Positions 1 to 12,817 of a DNA stretch of 64,000 nucleotides are shown piece after piece. A program made the position numbers and the translations under genes. The number at the start of each line of letters is the position of its first letter. The first letter of the stretch is position 1. The notes beneath the pieces are model-generated. The model saw nothing but the letters and a program-made list of their open reading frames with translations, was not told the DNA's origin and ran no database searches. Source of the DNA: Symsagittifera roscoffensis (taxonomy: Eukaryota > Xenacoelomorpha > Acoela > Convolutidae); contig NC_087065.1 of the NCBI RefSeq assembly GCF_963678635.1, forward strand, positions 3,288,001-3,352,000. Direction: 5' to 3'.

Positions 1-97
1 TGCAGTTCTTCCTTCTTCAGGGGGGGAGGATGTTGCAGCGCAAATATAAAACAATAGTATAAATGCATAAAACTGAACCAAAATGTTACAAAATTAA

Positions 98-182
98 GAG
101 CCGTTGGCCGAGTGGCCTAAGCTACAATAACGCCCACTATATAGACTTTACAGTTGACGTAGGTTCGAGTCCCCCACCTGCC
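98..182 (+). tRNA. tRNA-Leu/Ser-like relic with intact A and B boxes
   Basis: An A box (TGGCCGAGTGG, about 104-114) of the kind found in long-arm Leu/Ser tRNAs and a B box (GGTTCGAGTCC, 161-171) lie at normal spacing. The 3' acceptor half (ACCTGCC) has no matching 5' half (GAGCCGT is present), and no anticodon loop with T at position 33 is convincing. It is therefore probably a tRNA pseudogene or tRNA-derived repeat rather than a working gene. Confidence 0.3.
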
Positions 183-519
183 CATGTATTAATATACTAA
201 AAAAGGGGGTTATATCCTATTTTAACTGTTTTGTTGATTCTAATTTGGTTCAACCTTGATTAAGGCTGACCGCTAAAAAAGAGCAATTTGTCTCAAGGAC
301 ATTACCGACCGGTTCTTGTGGCTAGCTTGCACCAATTTGTTTATTGAAACTGTTGGATTGTTGAAATTATGAAAGTGAGTTGTGTGAAATGTTGGCTTTT
401 ATAAATTAGTCACGATGAATGTATGTATTGCCGAGAATACTACGAGTTAAAACAATCAATTATTTGCCGTTTTATACAGTTTTGGAGATTAGAGCGAGCA
501 TAACCACCGTTGTGGTCTT

Positions 520-2402
520 TCACTTCACAACATTAAGGTTGGTTACCTTAACGTTCTTTCTCTCCTTCAACTTTCTCACCATTGACTTGTACTTCTTCAG
601 TCCTTTCCTGGCTCTTCTTACGGGTCGACCTCGCATAATCGGGCTTTCTTCAGCACTTTCTTCCGTGACTGACTCGGACAGACCGTCCAATTCAGTGGAT
701 TCCATCATTTTCTCTATATCATCTCGCATGATGGGTTGGTTCAACCCCACTCTCATCACGGATTGGGTGCCGTATCTCCGGATTATGCTCCACGTACTTT
801 CCATGAAGGCTACCCGCGTCCAAACCTTGCCGGTTTTTCTCTCCAGCTCGCTCTGGTACCGCTCCCATTCTTCTTCTGGCAACGAGAGGATTCACTGAGT
901 AGCTTGGACTCGCCCTTCCTCTGATATGCGTCAACCAGGGACATAGACTCCGCGGGTGATGGACTAGCTGGGGGCTCCTTAGTGAGAGACATAAATGATG
1001 ACGGTGTCATCAACACCACTGTTTCATTTGCTTCACCGCCATCTGTTTCATTGAAATCGTATTCCAGCAGATCCCTCTCCAGAGCACCCAAGTCGAACTC
1101 GCTCATTCTGTCGCTCTTCCCTTCCATGGGGTCATCTTCTCCATGATTCTCTTTGTTTGCATCTCCTCCGTTGTCTGGTCTTGGCCCTGGACCAGAGGGG
1201 CCTTGGAGCATGTCAACTACTGCATCCGGCCGAGCCGGTATCGCCAGGTCACCCGCATGATAAAACACTTGGTCATTCATGACAATTTCCACAGGTTCCT
1301 CACCATGCGGCGCCACTTCCTCTATTGTCAGATAGATGCCTCCTCTGGTTTCTTTGCTCATCTCCATCATTACAACAGTCTCCCCACTGGCCCACTTCAG
1401 CCTAGACTTGTCGTCATCTTAACCGGTCACCCAGGCGACCATATGTCATCGCAATCAGAGTCAACATACCATCCAGTCGGAGATCGGCTAATTCCTGTGT
1501 AAAAAGCACCAAGGGTCCTTTGAAAAAGTTTTCGTGTCCGAAGGTTAGGTATAAGGCCAGCACAAGGCCAATATACAGTTTCCTGATGTCCCTCACGAAG
1601 TTGGCTATCAGGTTCCTCGATGCCCTAGGGTAGCAGCTCCTGGTGAGTGCAGGTGACCATCCTACGCCCATTCCTGCGAAAATTGCATCTGGCCTCTCGT
1701 ATTCGGCCACTGTGGCCAGCACATCCGCTTGGAACCGGTCCAAGGACATCGTGTTAATCTCCTGCATAAATCCCACCATCGTCGCCTATGCTTGATCCCT
1801 TACGTCTAATATTCTTTGCAAGTAATGGTGGATCTCTCTCACCACTACCGGTGCATGATCGAAAGCATCCTGCCCCAACGCGCATAACCGAGGAGACAGG
1901 TATAGCCAGAGATTGGTGTGAGGTTTGGTCCTCAGGGCCATAGCCTTAAGGTCTTCCTCTGTTGAGAGTGTATTTCTCCTGACCAAATTTCCTCCTTCAT
2001 CCCTCACGTAGTCCGTCCGTTCATCATCCACTCCCGGCCTCAATTTCAATAAGCGGCCGCAGTTAGAAGCTCCAGGCGCAGCCCCTCATCAAGAACGACG
2101 CCTAAACGGTAGTACCTCTGCTCGTCCAGTCCAGGTTCACGAGCTAGGTCGTGACACGACATTTCCCCTCGTCGCCATCTCATGAGTCGGATACGACCTC
2201 TCTCGGCGGTTCTGGACGCGCCAAAGGCCAACATCAGGACCACCTCCGTGGGGCGTTCCCCACGAGCTTCCCTTCCCAACATGTTCAGGAGTGCGACGGT
2301 GAACATCACCAGCTCCGGTTCCTCCAACCCAAAGTTGCAATCGATCAACCGCTGATACACCTCGTCCAGAGACGTTCCCAGGCTCGCTGAGATAAAACCC
2401 AT
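520..2402 (-). pseudogene. Gag-like protein of the left Gypsy copy, broken into five ORFs
   Basis: The first coding region inside the LTR at 2795-3698, on the same strand. Five consecutive minus-strand ORFs (2402-2046, 2049-1786, 1779-1414, 1370-810, 882-520) together align in order with the 664- and 443-residue ORFs at 56229-52897. Shared segments include an LALYL...LR-DG-L block (here in 1779-1414) and a W-rich C-terminal helix block (882-520). The 2049 and 1779 ORFs share a frame and are split by one in-frame TAG; the other joins are frameshifts. The first ATG is at 2402, after a ~390-bp leader, which is the normal position for gag. The function as a particle protein is inferred from position; I see no zinc knuckle. 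Its GC content is clearly higher than the repeats to the right. Confidence 0.55.
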
Positions 2403-2794
2403 CAAATCGTTGGTATCACTAATTCTTCATCGTGTGTGTCTGGTAGTGATTCTCTGATTCAGTTCAAGTTCATAAACAAAATACGATCAATAAAGATCTA
2501 AAAAACCAGTCACCACTTAGATTAATCATTCCGAGCTGTTTCATCTCTAAGATAAAACATCATTCACATCTTTTAAAACAGTTCATTGACACTCTCTTTT
2601 GTTTTCAGTTTAAAAACTGGCACCAAGGTGGATCGTCCAGCTGCGATCTTGTCAGAATAATCATAATTGAGCGCTGTCACCTTTCGTACCTGGAGTGTTC
2701 CAGGCTTCCATGACATAAGCATCACATAAAAAAGAACCTAACAATAAGATAACATATAAATCTCACACATCAACACTATCACATTAAGACACTA

Positions 2795-3698
2795 TGTAAC
2801 AGTCACCTACTTAAGTCACATACGAGGCTAAAGAAAAATAGGCCCTATAACCATTGGCTCAAGAGTCAGGGACACTATCTCTTGTGTTTTTCTACCTCAA
2901 ACGGTCGGAGACAATTCGGTTCACTTGCGACATGAGACTAAAAGTTTTGTTACAGCTTAAAGGCAACTACCAAAATACCCCCCCACACTCTACAAAAATA
3001 AGAAGGTCCCCATATTTAGGTCTCAAAATACCCAAAACACGCGAACGCCGTTAAAAACAGGGTCGGAACAATCCGTGTAGTTACTTTTTATTAGACAGTG
3101 GAACTTTGATCCATTTCAGATGAATCAACCTAAAACTCGCCTTACCTCATTATAACAAAATAAAACACACTCGGAAAATTTAAACTGGGTACTCACATAC
3201 CGGCACACTCTGGAATTTGGGTAACTAAATCAATAAGTAACTCCAGAATAACTAAGGGATTAAGTTTTGACTCGAAGATTTTTAAATTAACAAGTCCCAG
3301 CTTGAGGAATGAGTTTTGACTTGAGAAATAGGTTTTGAGGCTGGACCATTGGAGACTTCGGTTGTCTACGTTTCCACCGAAGATTCGCTCTGGTTCACTT
3401 CTAATTTGTTTCTTCGTTATTCGTAATCACTCTGCCTTCTATGTCCAACAAAACAGCTCTACTCTCGTGTATTTCTATATCTGGAAATTGCGAATAGCAA
3501 TTTCCCGCTGCTTTTTTTGACCACTTTCCCGCGATTGTAAATCGGTTCTTCTGATGTTAATCTTTTTGCATTTTCAGTTGTCGCGAGAAACTTGAGCATA
3601 ACATGTCCAATTCGAATTTTTGAAAAATTTCATTTCACCCCAAAATCATGTTTCTTGTGTTGCTCAAGGTCAAACTTCCAAATATGACCGACTGGCAC
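2795..3698 (-). repeat. LTR, family A, left copy (probable 5' LTR)
   Basis: Homologous along nearly its whole length to 48423-49299, in the same orientation. On the plus strand it runs from TGTAACA to ...GGCACA, so on the element strand it starts TGTGCC and ends TGTTACA (TG...CA ends). It contains a conserved stem-loop (9-bp arms at 3483-3491 and 3497-3505) and two TTTCCCGC motifs (3501-3508, 3525-3532). The gag-like ORFs lie on its 3' side, so it is read as a 5' LTR. I see no clear primer-binding site just inside it. Confidence 0.65.
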
Positions 3699-4485
3699 AT
3701 AACTCGGAAATCCGCAGTTCGGTGAAGGATCACAACAGTGCAGTCACTGTCGAGCGCCCCACAAAGTAAAATCTTACTTTGTGTACCAAAAGGGATACAA
3801 AACTTTTAACGATACCCAACAGTCGATTGTTGTTGTCCTTGAGCCCCTTTTTGTCGCTCCTTGAACTGCTTGCCGAATCAGACTTCTTGTCTAATCCCGA
3901 GACCCTTCCGGATTGAGCGCAAATTAGCATTAACGTGCTTAACTACTCAAATATTCCTACAGTACAAGCACCACGAACTGGCCAAAAAATTGATCGTAGC
4001 GATCCTGACTGATATAAATGCCTGTAACAACAATTTATCTAACAACAACAAACGGGAGGTCGGACAACATCTCGTCTGGAGGGATGATTTCCACTGATTT
4101 TATACTTTTTTAATGCTTTTGGTTTTTTCGTTGAATTATATGTTTTTGGTTTTTTCGTTGATTTATATGTTTTTATTTATTCTTGGGTACTATACTACTT
4201 TTTAATTGGTTTCCTGTATATCTTTAAGTGTTTTTGGTCACGTACTAGTCAGGAAATGACGGGACCGTGAATCCCCCCACCCTTCCTGGTTCGTGAATTT
4301 TCGGTCTTAATTAGGTTTAAAAGCTATTCACGGGAATCCGCAAGGCTTCCGCGTTCCGAACTACCCCTCCACCCCGGTAGTTAGGGCGTTGTTTTGAGCA
4401 TGCGCTCGGCGCGGAGTGCTCGTTAACGGTTCTGCCGGTCGTGATGTTAAAAAAAATAACACCCAGGAGCGCCAAAAAACATCTA
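3699..4485. repeat. Diverged non-coding repeat, copy 1
   Basis: Shares short blocks in the same order with 18120-18890: an ACTCGGAAAT start, an 'ATACCCAAC' block, 'GTTTTTGGTC' and 'TTTCGGTCTTAA'. In both places it is followed by a TGTA(A/G)CATTC LTR-like start. No gene is visible. It may be the leader or end of an old LTR element. Confidence 0.4.
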
Positions 4486-5430
4486 TGTAACATTCGCCCG
4501 GAAGTACATATGCGGGAAAATAAAGCTAGGTTCTGAAACTTTTAATATGATGGTTTAGAACCAATCTGTATGTGAATTATTGTAAATAACCTTTGTAAAT
4601 TGATGTTTTATTGTCATTCAGATTAGTTTATTATAAAAATCCTGAAGATGCACATAGTTGCGAAAACGTTTGAAATTTATTTTTTAGCAAAAATTTCTTC
4701 AAAAGTAATAAAGTAACTTAACAGTAAAAATGTTGTAGCCCTGATTTTAGAAGTGTGTAACCTGCGCCCGGAAGTACATATCGACGGAAAGTAAAGCTAG
4801 GTTCTAAAACGACTGGCTAGCGTCTACATGCTTTTCACCGTCTCTGCCAAAGCCGGTTCTTTTGGTGGTTTTCCTAACATCGGGTCAACAAAACGTTACT
4901 GCTTTCTGGCTTCGACCAGAACGCTCAAATTAACTCAATTATATGCAAAAATAGTGAACTCATGGCTGGGTCTCAGTCTCCCCAGACTACGAGGTCACTC
5001 CTAAAAACAGGGCTACTACTATTTATTATATTACGATTGTTTTTGTTCAGTAGAGAAAAATCATCATCTCCATCGAAGATGGATCAACCCTTTACCTCAC
5101 TCCTAGCTTCTCATTCTCTGAAAATGAATCTGGATGTTAATTAAGTATAACTCAGGGCATGACCAGGAAGCTAAAAGTTTATGTAAAACAGTTTGAGTTC
5201 TGAGCACGAGACCCCTCCGGATTCTGGAATCCGGAGAAATAGCACTCCTATTTCTTTCCGGAAGGCTAGACACGCTGTCCCAACACCTTACTTTTTCTCG
5301 GGTTCTACGTTGTAACGATGGTAACAGCACAATCGTTATAACTCGGAATGGTTCCTGACAATCTCCAATTACAGTTTCAATCTGTTGTCGTTTTCTGGTA
5401 GTTGTTTCCACTGCGACTATTGTTTTGTTT
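4486..5430. repeat. LTR-like repeat, family B, copy 1 (runs into gap)
   Basis: Homologous to 20427-21180. Both begin TGTAACATTCGCCCGG, contain AGATGGATCAACC (also present in the family A LTRs) and carry a perfect palindrome CCGGATTCTGGAATCCGG (5217-5234 here). The start is duplicated at 4756, so about 270 bp lie between two copies of the first ~50 bp. The right end is lost in the run of N. Confidence 0.5.
4621..4720 (+). ncRNA. Possible hammerhead-ribozyme-like motif
   Basis: CTGAAGA at 4642-4648 is followed by a short GCA/TGC stem and GAAA at 4662-4665, matching the conserved hammerhead core spacing. A downstream A/T-rich inverted repeat could form the third helix and be followed by GTA. 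Hammerhead motifs are known in Penelope-like elements. Pairing is imperfect, so this is a candidate only. Confidence 0.25.
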
Positions 5431-5630
5431 NNNNNNNNNNNNNNNNNNNNNNNNNNNNNNNNNNNNNNNNNNNNNNNNNNNNNNNNNNNNNNNNNNNNNN
5501 NNNNNNNNNNNNNNNNNNNNNNNNNNNNNNNNNNNNNNNNNNNNNNNNNNNNNNNNNNNNNNNNNNNNNNNNNNNNNNNNNNNNNNNNNNNNNNNNNNNN
5601 NNNNNNNNNNNNNNNNNNNNNNNNNNNNNN
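5431..5630. other. Assembly gap, 200 N
   Basis: Exactly 200 undetermined bases. ORFs drawn across it are not real evidence of coding. Confidence 0.99.
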
Positions 5631-5972
5631 GGTTGGACAAAGCACATGCAAAACTGTCACCCGCATGTGAAACTTATCAGCGCATCAGAACCGACCTTCT
5701 CAGCACCGCAAATGAGTCGGCAATCCTTCGCATCAAACCAAGACACTAGCACAGGTGATGAGGTGCTTAAGTGTCCGCTCTGCTCCTATCAGTGCTCGGT
5801 TATAAAGTCAATTATCAATCACTGTTATGTGAAGCACCGATACTCGTGGGTCAAAGCAAGGCCAATGCCCAAGCCGCCAAGTCATGTTGGCGTTGTCCCG
5901 GTGCGTACAATCAATAGGCAAAATTGTGCAGATTGTAGCGTCATGGCCACCACTGCTACCTCGGAAAGGTAG
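5631..5972 (+). CDS. Fragment of a C2H2 zinc-finger protein, 5' part in gap
   Basis: The open frame after the gap encodes about 113 residues with one good C2H2 finger, CPLCSYQC...NH-CYVK-H (C-x2-C-x12-H-x4-H), preceded by a His-rich stretch that could be the end of another finger. The start is missing in the gap and the frame ends with a normal stop. Fingers of this kind occur in host transcription factors and at the N-termini of several retroelement and Maverick proteins, so its origin is open. Confidence 0.35.
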   Translation, partial: GWTKHMQNCHPHVKLISASEPTFSAPQMSRQSFASNQDTSTGDEVLKCPLCSYQCSVIKSIINHCYVKHRYSWVKARPMPKPPSHVGVVPVRTINRQNCADCSVMATTATSER

Positions 5973-6084
5973 AACGGGTTCCCGGTGGTGACTTTCATTT
6001 CGTTTGAATTAGTTCTTATGATTTGATAAAGTCAGAACCATTGCCCCTGGCCTTGACCAGCTGGGGTGCAGATGGGAGGAACAT

Positions 6085-8895
6085 ACACAGGGTTTTTTTT
6101 AAACAGGGTTGTTGAAAAAATATGAAAAATTTCGAGAAGTAGCTAATTATTTACGATTGGTTAAAGTTTTCTGCGAAAAACAAAAAGAAGAAACCAGGAC
6201 GGAAGCGCCGAATGAAGCTTCTAATTCATAGTTTTTCACAAATAGAAAAGTTTTGTTCTAGCATTCTAAATTCTACTTACGTTCGTTACGCGCTCAATTT
6301 TAGACTGAAAAGCAAGCACTTTCAACCGGTTTAGCTCGACACTTATATATTCTTTAGAAAAAATTTTGAGACAAAGTTTTTCATGAATTACTTCACCTTT
6401 CTCTGTAGATCTTGCTGTGAGTTTTAATTTTACAAGTTTTTGGTTTTTGGTAGAGCCGAAATATCAGACACTAACTCCAGAAAAAAAGGCGTTGAGCAAA
6501 CTTCGAACAGATTGACAGGATGTCTTTCGAACAGCTTGACAAAATCTGTAAAAGCAAGAGAAAAATTTTAGGGCAAACGGAGAACTGCTCCTCGACGGAA
6601 ATGATATATCGTACTCGAAAACGAATGATCAAATTGGAACTATAAGCAAAACTAAGTTAAAGCTAATAAAAGTTAAAGGTTGAAATGAATAAAAGATGGA
6701 AAAAAGACCCTACAACGATGAGAAAACCCTAATTACGAGGAGTAAGAAAAATGGGGAAGTTGAGAAGATAGTTAAAGAAGCTCGCCTGGAGACCGAACTT
6801 GAACGTTTCCAATAAACTACGATCAAATCATGGAGGTTACCAAATACTATTGAAAAGAAACCTTTTCAAATAACTCGGCCTTGAGAAGAAAATTTTCATA
6901 GTTTTAATTTGGTAAATAGGTTTTTTGGCTTGACGAAAAACATGAGGACGTTTTGAAATATCTAGCAAAAACGATTTGACGTTTTGCAATATCTATGTTT
7001 TTGAAAAATAAAACTCTACTCTCTAATTTTTTATTGAAAAATGTTTCGATGTTTTAGTTAGAATTTCAAAAAATTTTATAGTGAATAATTAGTACCGCCA
7101 CAACTCGCAACAAAGATAAATAACAACAAAAGACAGTTTAAAAATTTAGGAAGCAACCACTCGCTAAATTGGAAAATTAAACTATAAATATAAAAATTCG
7201 GTTTAAAGTTGCCAGTTGGTGCGCTATGCGCGTGTCGCCGCTTTGGGTGAAAACCGGCTCTTAATTTCTCATAAGACCTCTCCTCTGTTGGTAAGCTCGC
7301 AACACATTTGAGTATATTGCGAGTTGTCTTTTATTGCGACTGGTCATCTGTTGCGAAATGTCGCAATACAAAAAGCGTTCTGGGAACAATGTTATATAAA
7401 GTCCGTCGAAATTTTGAGGCATGGCCGTTTATTTCAGCGGGTCTTATTGGAGCCGGCGTTGCTCGTCGCTACACTCTCATGAGCGCCGCTTTCCGTGAGC
7501 TGGTTGAATTACAACTGTGTTATTAAAATAATAGAGCAGCGAACTAGTATTTCAATAATCAGAACAAAAAAAAAATTCGGAAGACGTTATTAATGTCAAG
7601 CGGCTCTTTGAACACTGAATTAACATTTTTTAAAACAATTCAACATTATAGTGTAACTTTTTGAACAACTGAAATTTTTTTTTGCTAGAAAGGTCTTCTT
7701 TTTTGCAGTCCATGTTTTTCAGGGCATATAAATCGTTTCCTTCCGAGGCTTCTCGTTCAGTTATTTCAGAATAAACGCTGTAGTATCGAACAAATAATTT
7801 TGCAGTCGTAAATTTCATGGAATAAATTAATTTTTCTTGCTCCTGTGAGTTCGGTCTACCAGATTTGTAATAGAATACAAATCTACATCCGTCTCATCTG
7901 GCGACACTGTAAAATTTTACTTATAAATTGCTCTCAAAGATAACTTCAAGACGTTCCGCCATCTAGCTTCCAATAGAGAAACCAATATACAAACTGAAAA
8001 GAAGAATGTAGAAACGACATCAAATCACGCTTGGTGAAAACCAGCGATAACTGTAAAAAAATATATGAACTTCCTTAAGCAAAAAAAAACCTCATTTCCA
8101 GGTTGAAAAGTTAACCAGACCGCAACCATACTTTAGTCTTGAGCAACACGCTACCTCAATACGCTAAACCAAACAACCATGGCTCAATGTTAAGCTTGAC
8201 TTCATAAGAAAAACATTCCAAAAATTATTTGATCATGGGTAAAAACTGCATGTTGATTTTTTTTTCATTATTTTTCAACTTGTCTCTTTAATAAGCTTTA
8301 ATTTAATGAAAAATACATAAGCTTTTTGCACAATATTCAAAAAGTTCGACATGAAATAATAAAGTTGATAAAGTTTCTGTTTGGGCGTTGTTCTCGTATT
8401 CTTTAGCTTTTTAGAAAAAATTTTGGTACAATTTTTGGAACTACTAGTGGTACAAAAATGAATATTAAAAATATGTATATAATAACATACAACTAGCAAA
8501 GCATCTTTCTACAAGCCTATTGATTTTGTATCAGCCGGGAATAAATAAAGCTGAAATTGAAAATGTGTCAGCCTTGAAATGATCATGTCTATATTTCAAC
8601 CAGGAACCTTGTGATCTTGTGCTACCAACAAGTAAGGGTGGTGAAAATTATGGCAAAACCGCGAAACGATAGTCAACTGTTAACTTATTGCTGGTGTCAA
8701 CGCATGTTTGTATACTTTCACCCAGAGGCATTAACCCCATCATTTTACTGAGGACCCCCTAACCCTAAGCAGACTAGCACCCAAACTGTAGAGCTTCAAA
8801 AACAATCCAGGGACTACAACCTAGCGGTATTTGAATATGGAACACTAGAATATTTAGAATCTAAACTGGAGCAAGGACAAAAAGTTTTGAAAGAC
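6085..8895. repeat. Non-coding segmental repeat, copy 1
   Basis: Matches 14750-16511 in order, with indels. Shared landmarks: GCGCCGAATGAAGCTTCTAA (about 6205), ACGTTCGTTACGCGCTCAAT (about 6280), GTTGCCAGTTGGTGCGCTAT (about 7207), a TCTGTTTGGGCGTTGTTCTC block (about 8375) and an 'AGAGGCATTAACCCCATCAT' block (about 8725). No open frame in it has a recognisable protein family. The class of repeat is unknown. Confidence 0.6.
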
Positions 8896-11800
8896 TTGAT
8901 CAGAAGGGTAAGATTTCAACCAAATAGCAGATATATGGTAAAAAAAAGCAAACTTGTACATATTCAGTGATTTAAAATTGAATAATAAATACTTTTTGGA
9001 TTTAATAAACTGAAGTTTTTGACAAGGATCATGTTTTTTCTGAATCAGTATTAGTATATACAAGTTATTTCTTACAAAAAGAGTGCTATGACGGTTGTCT
9101 AATTCCAAATATAAAGCATTTCCAGTAAATAAATATAACAATGACAGCTAAAACACAGTCAAATAAACAGTAATAATGAAACTTTCTCAAAGATCCCTAC
9201 AAAACGAAATTATATGTTTTTGATAATGTCCCCTTATTTAAAAAAAATTCATTTTTTTAAGAATTCCAAAAAGTGCGGAAAATAGTGCAATGCTCGAAAA
9301 TTACAACCATGATGCAAAAACTCTCACCAAAATCTTTTCTACAAACCTTAGCAAGCGGCCAACTTTCAACTTACTGTCTTAGTTAACCAGCCAGAGGCCT
9401 AACCCGAAGGTTAACTATTTAAGGTTAACCGAACTATGGCTATCTTACAAGAACTCACCTTGTAAATTTAGGTTTAAACCCGCAATCATAAGATTGCTTG
9501 GCACTATCACTACCAATGAGCCACAACACCACATCTTGCTCGCATCGGTCTCTGAAGACCTCCGTCAAATCTATTCATTTTTTAAATATTTTGAGTACCG
9601 AGTCAGTTTACTTTCCGAGAACGGTACTTTATCGCCTAGAGGGACATATCGTTGATTTCTCTCATATCGTTGATGACGAGATGATAATGCCTGATTTCTG
9701 ACAGTTCCGATATCCCCAGCTGCTCTTGGTCAATTTTGCCTCCATTGGCGGCAACAAGACGCAGCGGTTCGGGACACAATTGCCCCTGCACAATGGCTGC
9801 GTCCGGTTCACTGGACTGATTTGTTTGTCAGTGATTAGTCTTTTGTTTTGTATTTGGTTTCTGACTATGTCATCGTGTTTCAGTTCCTGCTGGTTGAATC
9901 CGTGGTGTTTTTTTTCCACGCTCAATTTGCTTGTTGTTTCAATGGCAATTGTCAATTGGCGGTTCGTTTTTTTTGCTTTTTAATATTTTTTGTGAGCTAT
10001 CGGCGCTTAAATTAGTTATACAATTTTTCCTTTAGCCAAAGTGACGGAATATCTGGCTAAAGGTTTTTTTCCTCCAGACAAAATTTGACTTTTTAATAGC
10101 TTTTTTGACCGAAATTTTTTTTATAATTCAAAATTATTTAATCATTTATTGTCCTAAGCTCAAATTTAAAAAGAGATTTAAACTGTGATCCTTTTTCGTG
10201 CGATTTGTTTCGTGCTGTTAACGCGTAAGCAAAGACTTAATCCGTATTAGAAATCGTTCCAAATTGGATTGAGGCATGCTCTTTGGTCTACTTAATACTT
10301 TGCTATGTGCAAAATATATCGCTTTCTGCTTTAGATGGGGGAAGATTTACAAAAAAAAAACTTGAATTTTTTTTTTCATTTTCATCAATTGATTTATTTC
10401 AAACTTTTCTATAAAATTTAAACGCAGTCGCCACATGATAGGCTTTGCCTTGATACGAGCAGGTTTTTCTGCTTTTGATTTACTTGATCCGTGTTTTCAA
10501 TCTTACACTGATGATTGATAACATTTATGATGATAAGAATACAATGCTGAATTAAGTTAACCGGACACAACAAAAAACCTTGGAAAATTCAAACACGTTT
10601 TTCACAAATTGGATCAAATGGATCTACTTAACAGAAAGGGGGAGATTGTTAAGTATGTTAAGTTTGTCGAATTTTCGACCAATCGGAATGAAGCAAAAGT
10701 AGAATTCTTAACAGAAACCTCAGTGCAAGTTTACTGTATTTATTCATAGGGGTGGAGATTCTTAAGTAGATACCATAGGGGGGGGGGGGGAGAGGTTTTT
10801 AAGTAGATTCGACTAAATTTATACAAAATCGAAGAGAATAAAAATTTTAAAATGTTTCTACTTGGCTTTTTAATTAATAAAACAGTACGCTGAAGCTAGT
10901 TTGAAGCGTTAATTGGCGAGCAATTTATATCAAAAACAATATCCTACACATCCCAACAGTTTTCTAAAAGAGTTCAACTTCCAAAAATTTTTACAAGAGT
11001 ATATATTTTTGGTTGAGAGCCAAAAAAGCTCTTTTTTACCACATAAACTGAACATCTTGGCTTAAATTAAATTTTAAATGTTTTACGCAAGTTTTTAGAA
11101 TTTTTACCCACGTGTAACTTTGTTGGGTTGTGTAAAAAGCTTCCTTCGATTTCTCGCCAAATGACTCGGTAGTTTTAGCGTCTCTTTTGATTATTTAAAA
11201 AACCAAAACTACCCATTTTTGGAGTAAATTTTTGGTTGAGAATTTCAGAAAAAAATTGCATCATTAATTCTGGTGAACATCTAAGCAACATTCATTTGTT
11301 CTCTTCACTCTTTGTCTAACCCCAACCTTATTTTAGAAAACACCTTAGAAATTTCAAATTTTGTTCGTTTTGACCGAACAATTTAAATCAGCAATGTAGC
11401 AAATCACAAATTCAGCAAATAAAATTTTTAACCTACTGCAAAACAAAAGAATCAGTTTTATGGGAACATTGGTTTCAGGAAAGAATCAGTTTTACCCAAA
11501 CTAAAGTCTAAAGTTACGGTATCCAAGTAATACAAGTGACGCAAAGTATAAATATCAACAATGACCCAACCTCAAAAGTAACCGCAACGAGCGGTCCTGT
11601 GTTTACTTCCAGTTTTCATGCTTATTTTAAAACTGTCTGCACAGAAAATCAGAAAATGATGCAAAACATTTTCAGGATAATTTACACTTGTTTGCAGCTA
11701 TTTAAGTTAGTATCCAACTTGCTTCAGCTTGCTTTCAAATTGGTATTTTCTTGTTATAAAATTATATTTGATTTTTGGATTAGAAAATATTTTTTAGCTC

Positions 11801-12772
11801 ATCATTTTCACAGTTCTTTTTTTGGCAGTCGTCATTGTCCTTATTTTTTTTGTTCATACCGCTATGTAAGACATTTTGTGAGCTTTTTCAGCCTTACCCA
11901 AAACCGACAAAGTGTACGGATTGAACGCCCAGATGCGCCATTTAGAATTGTTTAAAATGTTTGACCAGAAATTTTAAATTGGCAGAAGGTAAATCAATGC
12001 TTTGCGCCAGATACCAGGGTTCCTTTGTTTGTATCTATTCAAAAAAACAGCCGATAAAAGAGGTGCTTCAATAACATCGCTGCAATTACAGCAAAAAATT
12101 TTAGATTTTACAAGGTCTGATTCAATGTCCGACGAGTTATAATAATTTCCAGCTTAATTTAAACCAGGTGTCTGGTTCTGAGTGTCCTCATATCACGCTT
12201 TCGCTGCTAAAAATACGGTGAATTCAAGAAAATTCATGTTATTCAAATTGATTTTTTTCTTTTTTTTCATTTTTTTTAGGTTAACATGACTGAATAGAGT
12301 GAAGTAGCGTTCTACGTTCAATTTTCCAGGTTATGCCGACTGTACGAAGAAGCAGCGTCGAATGGCTAGAAACCATTCTACTGATTGTTGGAACCGCCAT
12401 GATAGATTTTTTTAAAATTTGCAATTGTTTTTAGAGAATTTACGTGAACTAATCGTTGGCAAACTCAATATCATGAAAGTTTAAATTAAATTTTTGATAA
12501 TGGCTTTCATATTTTAAAGACAACCAATCTTTAATTACCAGTTAGTTTCAAGATTGCAAATTATAATTACTTTTTTTGTTTTTTTCTCTTGAATATGATT
12601 TCGCTTTATAATTTTTCGGGAAACGTTTTTTTTTGGCATAGCCATCTTATATTTCACTGTTTGTTCAAGAAGATTAGTTTTAAATGCTTTTGTGGTTTTG
12701 GATTCAGAAGTAAGGTTTTTACAATAATCGAGTTTCAAACTATTGTTTTTTTGTTATCTCGCAAAGAGAGAC

Positions 12773-12817
<45 letters not shown>

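Noticed and set aside
5103-5972. Open frames spanning the run of N
   Set aside because: They pass through 200 undetermined bases; only the part after 5630 has readable evidence.
7308-7526. 72-residue plus-strand ORF with AWPFISAGLIGAGVARRY
   Set aside because: It lies in a non-coding repeat whose other copy does not keep the frame, and it has no family match I recognise.
9662-9955. 97-residue minus-strand ORF with several Cys
   Set aside because: No recognisable domain, no neighbours, AT-driven composition.
11536-11955. 139-residue plus-strand ORF
   Set aside because: Rich in Phe/Leu/Ile from T-rich DNA; no start context or domain supports it.
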